Shown here: in pieces, positions 1 through 9,458 of the stretch
Numbering within the stretch: position 1 is the first letter of the stretch
Layout: the number at the start of each line of letters is the position of its first letter
NCBI GenBank assembly: GCA_022448955.1
Contig: JAKVCU010000057.1
Coordinates: 1 to 64,000 of the forward strand
DNA: 64,000 bases
Origin: Saprospiraceae bacterium
Lineage (GTDB): Bacteria; Bacteroidota; Bacteroidia; Chitinophagales; Saprospiraceae
Reading direction: 5' to 3'
Translations under genes and position numbers: made by a program
The notes under the pieces: model-generated
Databases searched by the model: none
Told to the model about the DNA's origin: nothing
Seen by the model: only the letters and a program-made list of their open reading frames with translations

Positions 1-1668
1 AACATTGCAGTATCACCTTTCGAAACACCCAATCTCCAAGAAGACCTCACCTTCTGCTCCGAAAATCAAGTCATCAACTCTAATATTGACGAAAATTACC
101 CACACGAATGGACACTAAATGATCAACTTATTCAATCCTCAGCAGTAGATTCTTTGGTGGTGACGCAAGGCGGCATTTATACCGTCACTGTCTTCAACGA
201 AGACAACTGCTCTGCCAGCGATACCATCATCATCACTCAAGGCGAAATACCCGATATTGAGCTTGGAGAAGATTTAGAGCTTTGTGAAGAAGAACTAGCT
301 AATTTCCTAGTGAATGAAGGCTATATGTATACCTGGTTATTAGACGGAGAAGCAATTGATGATGAAACTGGAAATACCTTAACGACAGATAAGTCGGGAA
401 CTTATATGGTAGTTGCTACAAGTGAGGATGGTTGCGAAAGTACGGATGAGGCAGAAGTGATTATACATCCATTGCCTGAAATTGAATTGGGGATGGATGC
501 AAGCATTTGTCCGGAAGATAGCTATAACCTAGATGCCAGCTGTGTGGATTGTGAAGTCGTTTGGAATGATGGGAGCACAGAGGATGTGAGAGATATCAAT
601 ATGGCAGGTGAATATATTGCGACAGTCACCAATGAATTTGATTGTAGTGTGATGGATACGTTTAAGCTCAATTTATATGAGGCGGCCATGCCTGATTTGG
701 GCGAAGATATCGAGCTTTGTTTAAATGAAACCGTGACCTTGGATCCAGGGTTTTTCTCTACTTATCAATGGTCTATTGGAACCAATACACCTAGTATTGA
801 TCTAATTGCGGCAGATGTCTTTGCTGGGGCCGTTGTCACCTATTGGGTGGATGTCTCTACTCCGGATGGATGTGTGGGCTCAGATAGTATTAGGGTAACT
901 TATCTGCCATTGATCAATGGTTTGATTGAAGCGCCTGCTGATTATGTTTGTTTGGGCGATTCTCTACAATTATTGGCTACAGGGGGTACCTTTTATGAAT
1001 GGTCAGCTATCAATGGAGATGCCGTATCAATCAATGATCCATTTTCTCAAGATCCAATGGTTAGCCCAACTGAGAATACGACTTATCAGGTGATTGTCGG
1101 AAACGATTGTCCGACGGATTTAGATACGGCTTATTATGAAGTGGCTGTATTAGAGCTGCCAAATGGCGATGCGGGCCAAGATACTTGCATTGCAGAGGGA
1201 ACAGATATCTTCCTTAATGCTACTGGTGGTGAAACTTATCTTTGGTCATTAAATGAAATTTATCCATTGAGTAATCTTGAAAGTCCAACACCAAGAGTGG
1301 CACCGATGGAAAGCACCACTTATTTTGTTACGATTACAGGGCTCAATGGTTGTAGTGTAATGGATTCCGTTTTGGTTGCGGTAGCAGAAGACCCTAGTTT
1401 TAATATTATTCCTGTTAATATTATTACGCCGAATGGAGATGGGAAAAATGATTTTCTAGAGTTTGATAATTTGGAAAAATTCCCTAGAAATACACTAAAG
1501 GTGTATAACCGCTGGGGGAATAAGGTCTATGAAAAAGTAGCTTACGAAAATGACTGGGATGGTACTTATCAAGGTAAGCCACTCCCTGCAGGTTCGTATT
1601 ATTATATTCTGTCTTTCCAGTCTTCTCAAGTAGTCGTAAAGAGTGCATTGACCATACTTCGAGAGTGA
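1..1668 (+). CDS. T9SS type B sorting domain protein (5' truncated)
   Basis: The frame is open from base 1, so the N-terminus lies outside the window; about 555 residues are visible. The visible part is a chain of Ig-like/adhesin repeats with a recurring pattern (LGxDxxLC, then YxW), typical of long secreted surface proteins of Bacteroidota. The last ~85 residues carry the gliding-motility-associated C-terminal domain (CHU_C, T9SS type B): NIITPNGDGKND, then YNRWGNKVYE, NDWDGTYQGK and LPAGSYYY. This domain directs export through the type IX system and attachment or release at the cell surface. The stop lies inside the 3' end of the convergent epimerase gene (43-nt overlap). Role inferred: adhesin or surface-layer protein; no enzymatic domain is visible. 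Confidence 0.9.
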   Translation, partial: NIAVSPFETPNLQEDLTFCSENQVINSNIDENYPHEWTLNDQLIQSSAVDSLVVTQGGIYTVTVFNEDNCSASDTIIITQGEIPDIELGEDLELCEEELANFLVNEGYMYTWLLDGEAIDDETGNTLTTDKSGTYMVVATSEDGCESTDEAEVIIHPLPEIELGMDASICPEDSYNLDASCVDCEVVWNDGSTEDVRDINMAGEYIATVTNEFDCSVMDTFKLNLYEAAMPDLGEDIELCLNETVTLDPGFFSTYQWSIGTNTPSIDLIAADVFAGAVVTYWVDVSTPDGCVGSDSIRVTYLPLINGLIEAPADYVCLGDSLQLLATGGTFYEWSAINGDAVSINDPFSQDPMVSPTENTTYQVIVGNDCPTDLDTAYYEVAVLELPNGDAGQDTCIAEGTDIFLNATGGETYLWSLNEIYPLSNLESPTPRVAPMESTTYFVTITGLNGCSVMDSVLVAVAEDPSFNIIPVNIITPNGDGKNDFLEFDNLEKFPRNTLKVYNRWGNKVYEKVAYENDWDGTYQGKPLPAGSYYYILSFQSSQVVVKSALTILRE

Positions 1669-2774
1669 TCTTTAAGATAGTTGACTATGCGTTCAGCAGC
1701 TTTGCCATCGCCATATAAGTGAGCCTTCGGCATTGCTTCCAAGTGGTAAAGTTGCTGAATAGCCATATCCACTATACTTTGTTGATTGATTTCTGCTAGT
1801 TGACAGCATTGACTTAAAAGACCTTCTTGCCTTTCTGTAGCACTTCTCAAAACCATAACAGGTTTTCCTAATGAGGGGGCTTCCTCTTGAATTCCACCAC
1901 TATCCGTAATGATTAAATCCGCTTTTGACATCAGCCACACAAAGGTATCATACGATTGTGCTGGTAGGAGCATAATGTTCGGATTGCCACCTAGGGTGTC
2001 GATAATATAATGTTTGACCTTTGGATTCGGGTGAATAGGTAAAATTAACTTTATAGGATATTCTCTAGTGATTTGCTGAAAAGCAGCGCAGATCTTCTGC
2101 AAATTTGATCCTTGATTTTCTCTTCGATGTATAGTAGCTAAAACAAGTTTTGAGTAGGAAGTTTTTGTTAGTTCTTTTTGAATAGCTTGAATTCGAGGAC
2201 TGCTGGTATCCAGATTTTTAAGCATCCAGAATAGTGAATCGATAGTCGTATTTCCTGATTTAAGGATACTATGCGGAGGGATACCTTCTTGACGAAGATT
2301 TTGAAGCGCTACTTCTGTCGGGGCAAAGTGATAAGTGGCTAGCTTGGCAATCATAGCTCTATTCATTTCTTCTGGGAAAGGACTATACCTTTGGTGAGTA
2401 CGCAGCCCTGCTTCTACATGTGCAATGGGAATTTTTTGATAAAAGGCCGCCAGTGCTCCTACATAAGCCGTCGTCGTATCTCCCTGGACGATAACTGTGT
2501 CCGGCTTCACTTTATTGAAAACTTTTTCTAAAGATGTTAAGAGGCGAGCTGTAAGCTGAGAAAGGGACTGCTCTTCTCTCATGACTTCCAAATCAAAGTC
2601 TGGTGTTAAATCAAAAAGATTCAATAGTGGATATACTATATCTTTGTGTTGTCCAGTGAGACAAAAGTAGGTTTGAAAATGATGAGCTTGCTTTTGGAAA
2701 GCTTTAATCACTGGAGCCAATTTAATTATTTCAGGTCTGGTGCCAGCAATCACCAGAATCTTGTGCTTGTTCAT
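1626..2774 (-). CDS. wecB: UDP-N-acetylglucosamine 2-epimerase, non-hydrolysing
   Basis: The 382-residue product has the usual length of bacterial WecB/MnaA, which interconvert UDP-GlcNAc and UDP-ManNAc for surface polysaccharides in the cytoplasm. Visible family motifs: N-terminal GTRPEIIKLAPV, GDTTT (D99), HVEAGLRT (E121), PEEMNR (E135/E136), TIHRREN (H216) and DSGGIQEEAPSLGKP. The acidic and histidine positions match those used by the family for catalysis. It starts at an ATG only about 17 bases from the start of the divergent glycosyltransferase, so both promoters must sit inside coding DNA or be shared. Its 3' end overlaps the adhesin gene. Context places it in a capsule or O-antigen locus. 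Confidence 0.93.
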   Translation of the reverse strand: MNKHKILVIAGTRPEIIKLAPVIKAFQKQAHHFQTYFCLTGQHKDIVYPLLNLFDLTPDFDLEVMREEQSLSQLTARLLTSLEKVFNKVKPDTVIVQGDTTTAYVGALAAFYQKIPIAHVEAGLRTHQRYSPFPEEMNRAMIAKLATYHFAPTEVALQNLRQEGIPPHSILKSGNTTIDSLFWMLKNLDTSSPRIQAIQKELTKTSYSKLVLATIHRRENQGSNLQKICAAFQQITREYPIKLILPIHPNPKVKHYIIDTLGGNPNIMLLPAQSYDTFVWLMSKADLIITDSGGIQEEAPSLGKPVMVLRSATERQEGLLSQCCQLAEINQQSIVDMAIQQLYHLEAMPKAHLYGDGKAAERIVNYLKDHSRSMVNALFTTT

Positions 2775-2791
2775 ATTTTGTTAGTGTGTTT

Positions 2792-3877
2792 ATGTTGTCT
2801 TCTAAAGTAAAAGTCCTTGTTTTTATGTTAAGTCGTAGGGGATGTATTCCCTATGCGAAAGCTATGGTTGACTTTTTAGAAGGGGTTGATACAAAAATAT
2901 ATGTTTCTCGCTTTGCTAGTGAATCATTGCCCAAAAAACATATTAAAATCACCACTTATACCAATAAATTTAACTTTTTATGGAATACCTTAGTTGTTTT
3001 GCCTTCCCTTTTTAGGAAAACCTTAAGAAATAAACGAGTTGGTTATGGAATAGCTTACTTTCCTGTATTCCATCATTGGAATATTTTTATGCTACTTTTT
3101 TGCAAGCTTTTAGGTATTAAATGTATCATTACCATTCATGATGGTATACTACATGAGGGCGAAAATCATTGGCTACACCGTTGGATGCAGCATTGGACTA
3201 TGCAATTTGCAGACCATATTATTTTCCTAACGGAATATGTCAGGCATTCTGTTCAAAGACAACTTCCCTCAAATGTTCCTACCGCTGTCATTCCTCATGG
3301 TCCTACAGGTTACGATTTTGTCCAAGGGCATTCTGCTACATTAAATATACCTGCAAAGCTTCTTTTTTTTGGGCGTATCGTCGAATATAAAGGGCTAGAT
3401 CTTTTGCTTTCTGCTATGTCTTTTTTACCAAAGCACCTTGTCGGTAACTTGACTGTTGCAGGCATGCTAGTCAATTATCAGTTTCCTGCCAATCTGGATA
3501 ATCGAGTACAACTCCAAGTAGGAAGACAAAGCGAAGAACAGATCAATCAGCTGCTACAGTCTCATGATCTTTTGATTTTGCCTTACCGATCGGCTACCCA
3601 ATCTGGTATTATTCCTTTGGGCCTTTCGGCAAATATTCCAATGGTGATTACGGATGTAGGAGGTTTGAAAGAGCAATTAAAAGCGGATGAAGCGATCTGG
3701 GTATCACCCAATGCTTCAGCGATAGCGGATGGTATCATTCAATTATTGGAAAACCCTCTTCGCTGGCAACAACTAAAGGAAAAACTAAGTACTAAAAAAG
3801 AGCTTATCAGCTGGGAAGATTGTGGTAAAATGCTTAAAAAAGTCATCGAATCAGTTGCAAGTATTGATTCGCAATAA
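2792..3877 (+). CDS. glycosyltransferase, GT4-like (GT-B fold)
   Basis: About 361 residues. The C-terminal half has the GT-B nucleotide-sugar pattern KLLFFGRIVEYKGLDLLLSA followed by an acidic EQLKADEAIWV region. The N-terminal half is the divergent acceptor domain, with IHDG and a HIIFLTEYVR segment. I chose ATG 2792 rather than the GTG two codons upstream (2786), because the protein then begins directly with the first beta strand (KVKVLVFML). The sugar and acceptor cannot be told from sequence. It is divergent from the epimerase and its 3' end overlaps the next, convergent glycosyltransferase by 35 nt. Predicted role: one sugar transfer in surface-polysaccharide assembly on the cytoplasmic face. 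Confidence 0.85.
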   Translation: MLSSKVKVLVFMLSRRGCIPYAKAMVDFLEGVDTKIYVSRFASESLPKKHIKITTYTNKFNFLWNTLVVLPSLFRKTLRNKRVGYGIAYFPVFHHWNIFMLLFCKLLGIKCIITIHDGILHEGENHWLHRWMQHWTMQFADHIIFLTEYVRHSVQRQLPSNVPTAVIPHGPTGYDFVQGHSATLNIPAKLLFFGRIVEYKGLDLLLSAMSFLPKHLVGNLTVAGMLVNYQFPANLDNRVQLQVGRQSEEQINQLLQSHDLLILPYRSATQSGIIPLGLSANIPMVITDVGGLKEQLKADEAIWVSPNASAIADGIIQLLENPLRWQQLKEKLSTKKELISWEDCGKMLKKVIESVASIDSQ

Positions 3878-5141
3878 TGGATAAGTGATACGGTGCTCCT
3901 AATTGCTGAATCACTGCTGGCGAAACTTGCTTTAAAGGAGGATTCCTAAGAAAGGATTGGAATGCTAAGATGTCTTCTATATTATGTTCATCCCGCCGAA
4001 GATTTAGATTTAGAATGGCAGGATATCCATCAAAAAAGGCCTTAAAAGTATCCATTTCATCATAACAAATATTAATGATCGGTTTACCACTCATCAAATA
4101 ATCGGCACTTTTACTCGGCAAATGATAAGTGGTCTTATTACTAATATTGATCAAGAAGTCGGCTGAAAGCATACGACTTTCAACTTCTTGCCGACTTATT
4201 AGCCCATGCAAATGTATGCTGGGCTTTAATTGAGGGAAGGCCTCAAAATAGTCTTGCGCTTCTTGATCTATGCGGCCATAAAAGTGAAATTCATAGTCAT
4301 CCAAAAAACGGGGCGTATCTATTTGAATGCTTTGTAGCAAATTTAGTAGTGCTAAAGGGGTTCGAATGTGATCATAAAATGCGCCAAAGTAAATTATTTT
4401 TTTCCTCTTGGATGCAGCTTTTATCTTTGGTCTTTTTGCCTCAAGGTTTAAATCAAAAACGGGTGGAGTGACAAACATCTTATCTTCCAATTCAGGGAAA
4501 AGCTTTAAATATTTTTGTCGTGCTGCTTCAACCGTTAAGGATATCGCATGGGCACTATTCAGCAATTTCCTTTCCACCCTTTTATTCAGCGATTCGTATA
4601 AGTGAAAGTTATTGACAAAAAACTCTTTGGAATAACAAAAGGGGTCTTCTATGTCTACCAACCATTTTATTTGGGAGGCATTCCTTTTGGCTGACCATGC
4701 GATTAAATGCGCTGTAAAAGGTAAACCGACACTGATGATGGCATCAAAAGAGTATTGCTTTAACAATCTTTTTAATTTTCTTTTTGCAGGCCAGTACCAT
4801 ACTATACTGCCATCTGGCCAATAAAGCGCTCTCCAAGTCCAATCGATGATCTTTTCTAACCATCGCTTTTTTTTTGAAGGGCGGGATGCTTGCTGATTAG
4901 CTTCTGATCGTCTATTGTTTTTATTGCGGAAGTGATACACTAGGTCCATCAATGTATTATGTCCTGCTCGATGTACCTTTACGCCCCTGATTAAATCTTC
5001 TTTGAGAAATCCCTTCCTCTGACTGCACAGCAGATGTACTTCATGTCCTTCTCTGGCCCAATACTCAGCAATGCTACTCCAGCGATATACATTGGGAGTC
5101 TGTACAGGATGATAATAGGAAGTAATGATTAATATGCGCAT
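3843..5141 (-). CDS. glycosyltransferase, GT4-like, putative
   Basis: The 432-residue product begins with the classical GT-B start MRILIITSYYHPVQTPNV and REGHEVHLLCSQR. A middle insert (SEANQQASRPSKKKRWLEK) is basic and probably membrane-associating. The C-terminal domain has KIIYFGAFYDH, HLHGLISRQEVESRMLSADF and a LPSKSADYLMSGKPII segment typical of GT4 donor domains. It is the last gene of a three-gene leftward run: its ATG overlaps the end of the membrane protein gene by 13 nt, which suggests translational coupling. Predicted cytoplasmic enzyme adding a sugar to a lipid-linked glycan; substrate unknown. Confidence 0.83.
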   Translation of the reverse strand: MRILIITSYYHPVQTPNVYRWSSIAEYWAREGHEVHLLCSQRKGFLKEDLIRGVKVHRAGHNTLMDLVYHFRNKNNRRSEANQQASRPSKKKRWLEKIIDWTWRALYWPDGSIVWYWPAKRKLKRLLKQYSFDAIISVGLPFTAHLIAWSAKRNASQIKWLVDIEDPFCYSKEFFVNNFHLYESLNKRVERKLLNSAHAISLTVEAARQKYLKLFPELEDKMFVTPPVFDLNLEAKRPKIKAASKRKKIIYFGAFYDHIRTPLALLNLLQSIQIDTPRFLDDYEFHFYGRIDQEAQDYFEAFPQLKPSIHLHGLISRQEVESRMLSADFLINISNKTTYHLPSKSADYLMSGKPIINICYDEMDTFKAFFDGYPAILNLNLRRDEHNIEDILAFQSFLRNPPLKQVSPAVIQQLGAPYHLSIIANQYLQLIR

Positions 5142-7048
5142 GGCCTTTTGATTAAAATGATACTTGTACCGCTAATAGGATCGTGCATTTCTTTTTCCAC
5201 ACAGGTACTCAAATGCATAGGCAGCTGCACCTCTTTTTCAAGTACAATAAAGTCTGCCTCCATGCTATGAATAAAATCTATCTGGGCTTCATGCCATCTA
5301 TCTTTTGAATAGACAGGTTCGGCAGACAACTGCGCCAAATTTTTCCATTGACCATTCTTTTTTTGCTGCTTCATAAATTGATAAAAAGGAGCAATCGAAA
5401 CAGAATTCCTTTTTTCAGGATATTTCAAGGAATCAAGTGAGGGCACTAAGTCCAAACGATGTATCCAATAATCTTGGCCAATCATTTTTAGTACTCCGCA
5501 GTAAGTACACATTCTTGGATCATAAGTATAGATGTTTTCTAACTGAGGATTGGAAATACTTACACCTATTTTATTTTTATCCTTTAATACCTCTCGAACT
5601 TCTTCAACAAACTTTTTACTGCCCAAGGTATCCTTTTGATGAAAGAAAAATAATAGATTAATAATGCTAAACAGCATGAGGGCGTAAGTCGCCCAAAGAG
5701 CATATTTAAAGGTACTACGCCATTCTGATAAGCCCAGGAAGTAGGCCAGGAAAATAATTACAGTAGGATTGGCGACTAGATAAAAAACCTGATCAATTTC
5801 TGATTCCTGTAGGTTGAAAATGGCCTTGCCTGCCAGTCCACCTGCTATATATCCAGCCAGTAGAACAAATACCAATTGATGCTTTTCTTTTAGCTTTCGC
5901 CAAATAGGAATAATCAAAGATAAAAGTATTAAGAATGGAAACTCAAAGAGGAGTAATCTGACAGCACCACTTCCTATTCCTCGAATTAGACGGTATATAT
6001 AGTCGAATCCGTTTGTTTCTACTGAACTAACACCAGTGAATAGCTTTCCAAAAAGTAAATAAAAGGAAGTGATATAAATTAATCCCAAAACTGGAACTAA
6101 AAATAGTGGAAATAGAGACTTTAAATGAGCCTTATTAGATACGAATAAATATAAAAATATTAGACCTAAACTCCCATAAATAGCAGGTAAAAATAAAATG
6201 TTTGATAAAGGAATTAATGCTAAGCAGATTCCAGTTAGCCAGTAGTTTCGCTTTTGGAGAAATAGAATAGCTATGGATGATAGCAGTAATAAGAAAAAAG
6301 TTTTTGGAGCCGTAAATACATTACAATATAAACCTCGAGTGATAGCATGATAAATACCTACGTTTAAAAGAGTTAAAGCAAGAGAAAATATTAATTGCTT
6401 ACCCCCGTATTTTGTTTGAGGTACCAGAAGACTCATTATACCCCAAAAAGCCATCATACTAACCAAAGGAATAAAGACATAAACATAGGCACTTAATGAG
6501 GGCAAATCGAATAAACTGCTCAGGCAATAGGCACTCAACCACAAATCCCCATAATGATAGGGTTGGGGGACTAGACGAAGGCCTAGAGATGAATTGGCAT
6601 ACCAAGGGGAGGAAATTTCGAGACCAGTATGCATCAAATATTCCGAAACAGTAGCATAAATCCCAAAATCAATATCTGAATAGGAGATAAGTACTGGGTT
6701 AAAATAATCATTGCGGAAAAATTGAATGCCCAATAGAAGGCTCAAAACGCCAATACTTACAAAAAATTCTTTTCGGAAAATATAAAAGCTCCCAAGCTTG
6801 GAGTCAAAAAAGCTCGATAGCGTAATAATATACAAAAGAGGGATAATAACTAGTACCGTATGCCCCATTGTAAAGTAGATGGCATACCCACTCATCACCC
6901 CAAGGATACCTAGAACAAGTTGTAGGAAAAACAAATGATGTCTCGGCCAATCCAATTTTTTGAAAGGAGCTAGGAGCAATACACCTGAGCTATAAAGTAA
7001 AATGAAATGAATAAGTAAGTCTAAGTAGATTTGGAATGCCTCTATCAT
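5129..7048 (-). CDS. multi-pass membrane protein, GT-C-like
   Basis: The 639-residue product has roughly 13 or more hydrophobic helices in residues 5-480, then a soluble C-terminal region of about 150 residues. The first extracytoplasmic loop contains SYSDIDFGIY, an acidic arrangement of the kind seen in GT-C glycosyltransferases, and a PYHYGDLW motif lies nearby. I infer a GT-C-type transferase or polymerase using a polyprenyl-linked donor; no family name can be given with certainty. Its ATG overlaps the TGA of the upstream flippase gene (ATGA, 4 nt), so the two are translationally coupled. A Wzy-like polymerase role would fit next to a Wzx flippase. Confidence 0.7.
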   Translation of the reverse strand: MIEAFQIYLDLLIHFILLYSSGVLLLAPFKKLDWPRHHLFFLQLVLGILGVMSGYAIYFTMGHTVLVIIPLLYIITLSSFFDSKLGSFYIFRKEFFVSIGVLSLLLGIQFFRNDYFNPVLISYSDIDFGIYATVSEYLMHTGLEISSPWYANSSLGLRLVPQPYHYGDLWLSAYCLSSLFDLPSLSAYVYVFIPLVSMMAFWGIMSLLVPQTKYGGKQLIFSLALTLLNVGIYHAITRGLYCNVFTAPKTFFLLLLSSIAILFLQKRNYWLTGICLALIPLSNILFLPAIYGSLGLIFLYLFVSNKAHLKSLFPLFLVPVLGLIYITSFYLLFGKLFTGVSSVETNGFDYIYRLIRGIGSGAVRLLLFEFPFLILLSLIIPIWRKLKEKHQLVFVLLAGYIAGGLAGKAIFNLQESEIDQVFYLVANPTVIIFLAYFLGLSEWRSTFKYALWATYALMLFSIINLLFFFHQKDTLGSKKFVEEVREVLKDKNKIGVSISNPQLENIYTYDPRMCTYCGVLKMIGQDYWIHRLDLVPSLDSLKYPEKRNSVSIAPFYQFMKQQKKNGQWKNLAQLSAEPVYSKDRWHEAQIDFIHSMEADFIVLEKEVQLPMHLSTCVEKEMHDPISGTSIILIKRPCAY

Positions 7049-8541
7049 TTTTCACCATTTTCTTGCTCACCAAAAATGACTAAGTTTTTTACCATATTCA
7101 TAATAGAAGAATGAAAAACTAGCATAAAAACAAGATATAAGATTCCAAATAAAAAAAGACTAAGGAATACGAAATTTTCTGAAGCAGGCAAGAGCTGTTT
7201 TACAAGAGTAGCAACTAAAATACTGATCAATAAAGGACTTAAAATATACTGCCCTATAGCCAATAAAGAGCATGCTATAATTTGCCGTAAGGCGAATAAA
7301 TAGGTATAAGCGGTAAATAAAAACCACATCAATAAAAAAGTAGACAAAATATAATCGTCAGGAATGAAGAGATAAATAAAAAATACCCCTAAAAATACCA
7401 TATTCAAATTGCGCCAAATCGAAATCTTGCCTATTGCAGCATATAGTACATCCACCGGATTGAGCAAAACATGGAAAAGACTAAAAATAGCTATGAATTG
7501 AAAACTTTGTTCCTGATCTTGCCATTCTGTACCAAAAATAGAAAGGATAGTCTCAGGGAAGAAATAACTTCCAATACTAATGGGCAAAGTTAAAAATAGT
7601 ACAATAGACAAGGCTTGCCAATAGTACTGACCTAGTTTATTTGGAGCACTTTGCGCTTGACACATCAAGGGAAAAACTACCTTTTCTACGCTAATGGAAA
7701 TAATATTAATGAGGCGTAAAATGATTCGCTTAAAAACCTCATAAATACCTAAAAAGTCTGCACCCAGTAATGTTCCAAATAATAAAACATCTATAGCGCC
7801 CACTAGATTTGAGATGATTCGCTCTGACCAAAAATCTAAACTTTGAATCAGTTCAGCTTTTATATGTTGGAACCTAAAAATACCTACCCAAGAAATGGAA
7901 GATTTAGCAAATAAAAGGATCGAAAAACCAGCAAAAAAATATTGAGCTATCCATCCTAATACCAATGCAATGGCACCAAATTCATTCACTGCCAAGATCA
8001 TACAAACGATAAAACCAAGACCTACACCAATTAAATCACTAATGGCTAATTGATCAAATTTTAGCTCCCTCTGACTCCAGACTTTGTAAGGAATAAATAG
8101 ACCATTAATTAAAAGTACAGTGGAATGGAAGCACCAAACCAGCCATAGTCCTTCGAATGGATAAATGAGATGGGCAGGAAGGAATAGCATCAATAAAAGG
8201 AAAAATAGGAGGAATCCAAATATTAAATTCCATCCCAAACTAGCACTTAGGAATTCTTTTGAAATGATTTTTTTCTGGATGAGTAGGGTATTAATTCCTG
8301 ATTCTTGAAGCATCGAAGCGATGCCCACAAAAACGCTACTAATAGCAACCAAGGCAAAATCCTGTGTACTCAGAAATTGAGTCAACAAGATAAATTTCAC
8401 CAAATTTAATCCCGCTCCAAAAATATTTGCCAGAAAAGTCCAACGAAGCCCTTGTGTAAATATATCTTTGATAAAAATGGATTTTTGAGCAATAAAGATA
8501 CATACATATCCTTTGCAAAGAGTCAAAAACTGCCTTTGCAT
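7045..8541 (-). CDS. polysaccharide flippase, Wzx/MVF type
   Basis: A product of about 498 residues made almost wholly of hydrophobic helices (12-14). It has the N-terminal QGLRWTFLANIFGAG segment seen in oligosaccharide flippases of the MOP superfamily, and a YEVFKRIILRLINIIS segment mid-protein. It would move lipid-linked repeat units across the inner membrane. The ATG at 8541 gives a 25-residue polar leader before the first conserved residues, and it lies inside the start region of the opposite-strand FemAB-like gene. A later start without a standard codon (ATT near 8478) would fit the family better. First gene of a three-gene operon with 4-nt and 13-nt overlaps. Confidence 0.85.
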   Translation of the reverse strand: MQRQFLTLCKGYVCIFIAQKSIFIKDIFTQGLRWTFLANIFGAGLNLVKFILLTQFLSTQDFALVAISSVFVGIASMLQESGINTLLIQKKIISKEFLSASLGWNLIFGFLLFFLLLMLFLPAHLIYPFEGLWLVWCFHSTVLLINGLFIPYKVWSQRELKFDQLAISDLIGVGLGFIVCMILAVNEFGAIALVLGWIAQYFFAGFSILLFAKSSISWVGIFRFQHIKAELIQSLDFWSERIISNLVGAIDVLLFGTLLGADFLGIYEVFKRIILRLINIISISVEKVVFPLMCQAQSAPNKLGQYYWQALSIVLFLTLPISIGSYFFPETILSIFGTEWQDQEQSFQFIAIFSLFHVLLNPVDVLYAAIGKISIWRNLNMVFLGVFFIYLFIPDDYILSTFLLMWFLFTAYTYLFALRQIIACSLLAIGQYILSPLLISILVATLVKQLLPASENFVFLSLFLFGILYLVFMLVFHSSIMNMVKNLVIFGEQENGEK

Positions 8542-9450
8542 ATTCAGCCCTTCTGGCTGAATGCTGTATGTGGGCAGCAGGGATGGGAGGTAGCGCTAAG
8601 CTACTCAAAAGACGAAAAGATAATTGGGGTGTTGCCTTATTTTAAGCAAGTTTCAAAAGGCCTCACTTTCGTTAAAATGCCTCCATTTACAGACTATCTT
8701 GGGCCTTGGATTCATCTTGAGCACCAAGAGGAAATGAAACAAGAACGAAAGTATACAAAGTATAAGCAGGTACTTTCTGACCTCATCTCTCAACTTCCGA
8801 ATAGCACCTATTTTTTTCAACAGCTTCATCCTACTTGTGAAGATTGGCTGCCTTTTATGCAAGCCCGTTTTCAGCAAACTACCTATTACACTTATCAGAT
8901 TGAATTGAAGCAAGCTGTGGATACTATTTTTGGTCAGTTTAGACGAAATATACGGAGAAATATCACGACAGCTGATTCCTATCTTTCACTGGAGGAGTCT
9001 TTTGATCCAAGGGATCTATATCAATTGGTCAGTACGACTTTTCAGCAACAGGGTATACAAATTGGTTTTTCTATGCAGCAGCTCGAAAGATTGGTAGCAG
9101 CGTTGAAAGATAATAAACAAGGAGTCATTTATTACGCAAGAAATAAAACGAATCATAGAAGGAATGCAGCCGTTCTATTAGCATGGGATGATACACAGGT
9201 CTTTACGATCCTAAGTGCAAGTGCAGAAATGTGGAGAGATAAACCAGCACCCAGTTGGTTGAATTGGCAAATTATTCAAGGGTTTGTTGATTCTCATCAG
9301 ACGCTGGATTTTTGCGGAAGCATTATTCCTGAAATTGAGCACGCAACCATAGGCATGGGAGGAAAGCGAGTTCCATTTTATAAAATTTACAAAAGCAAAA
9401 ATCTGTTTTGGTACTTGCTGGCCAAATTGGCCAAAACGGAGTATGCTTAA
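8452..9450 (+). CDS. FemAB-related GNAT-family acyltransferase
   Basis: A product of about 320-332 residues resembling FemAB/BioF2-like acetyltransferases of polysaccharide loci. The N-terminal PLHIQPFWLNAVCGQQGWEV, then VLPYFKQ, MPPFTDYLGPW, FRRNIRRNI and LDFCGSIIPEI near the end are typical of the family (the duplicated GNAT fold that transfers acyl or aminoacyl groups). No in-frame ATG exists before residue ~76. TTG 8452 and TTG 8485 are the possible starts, and 8485 is nearer the usual length. Either start overlaps the divergent flippase gene. The stop is 8 nt before the next gene, so the two form an operon. Donor and acceptor are unknown. Confidence 0.78.
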   Translation: MCKYIFDKNGFLSNKDTYISFAKSQKLPLHIQPFWLNAVCGQQGWEVALSYSKDEKIIGVLPYFKQVSKGLTFVKMPPFTDYLGPWIHLEHQEEMKQERKYTKYKQVLSDLISQLPNSTYFFQQLHPTCEDWLPFMQARFQQTTYYTYQIELKQAVDTIFGQFRRNIRRNITTADSYLSLEESFDPRDLYQLVSTTFQQQGIQIGFSMQQLERLVAALKDNKQGVIYYARNKTNHRRNAAVLLAWDDTQVFTILSASAEMWRDKPAPSWLNWQIIQGFVDSHQTLDFCGSIIPEIEHATIGMGGKRVPFYKIYKSKNLFWYLLAKLAKTEYA

Positions 9451-9458
9451 CCTTAGCA

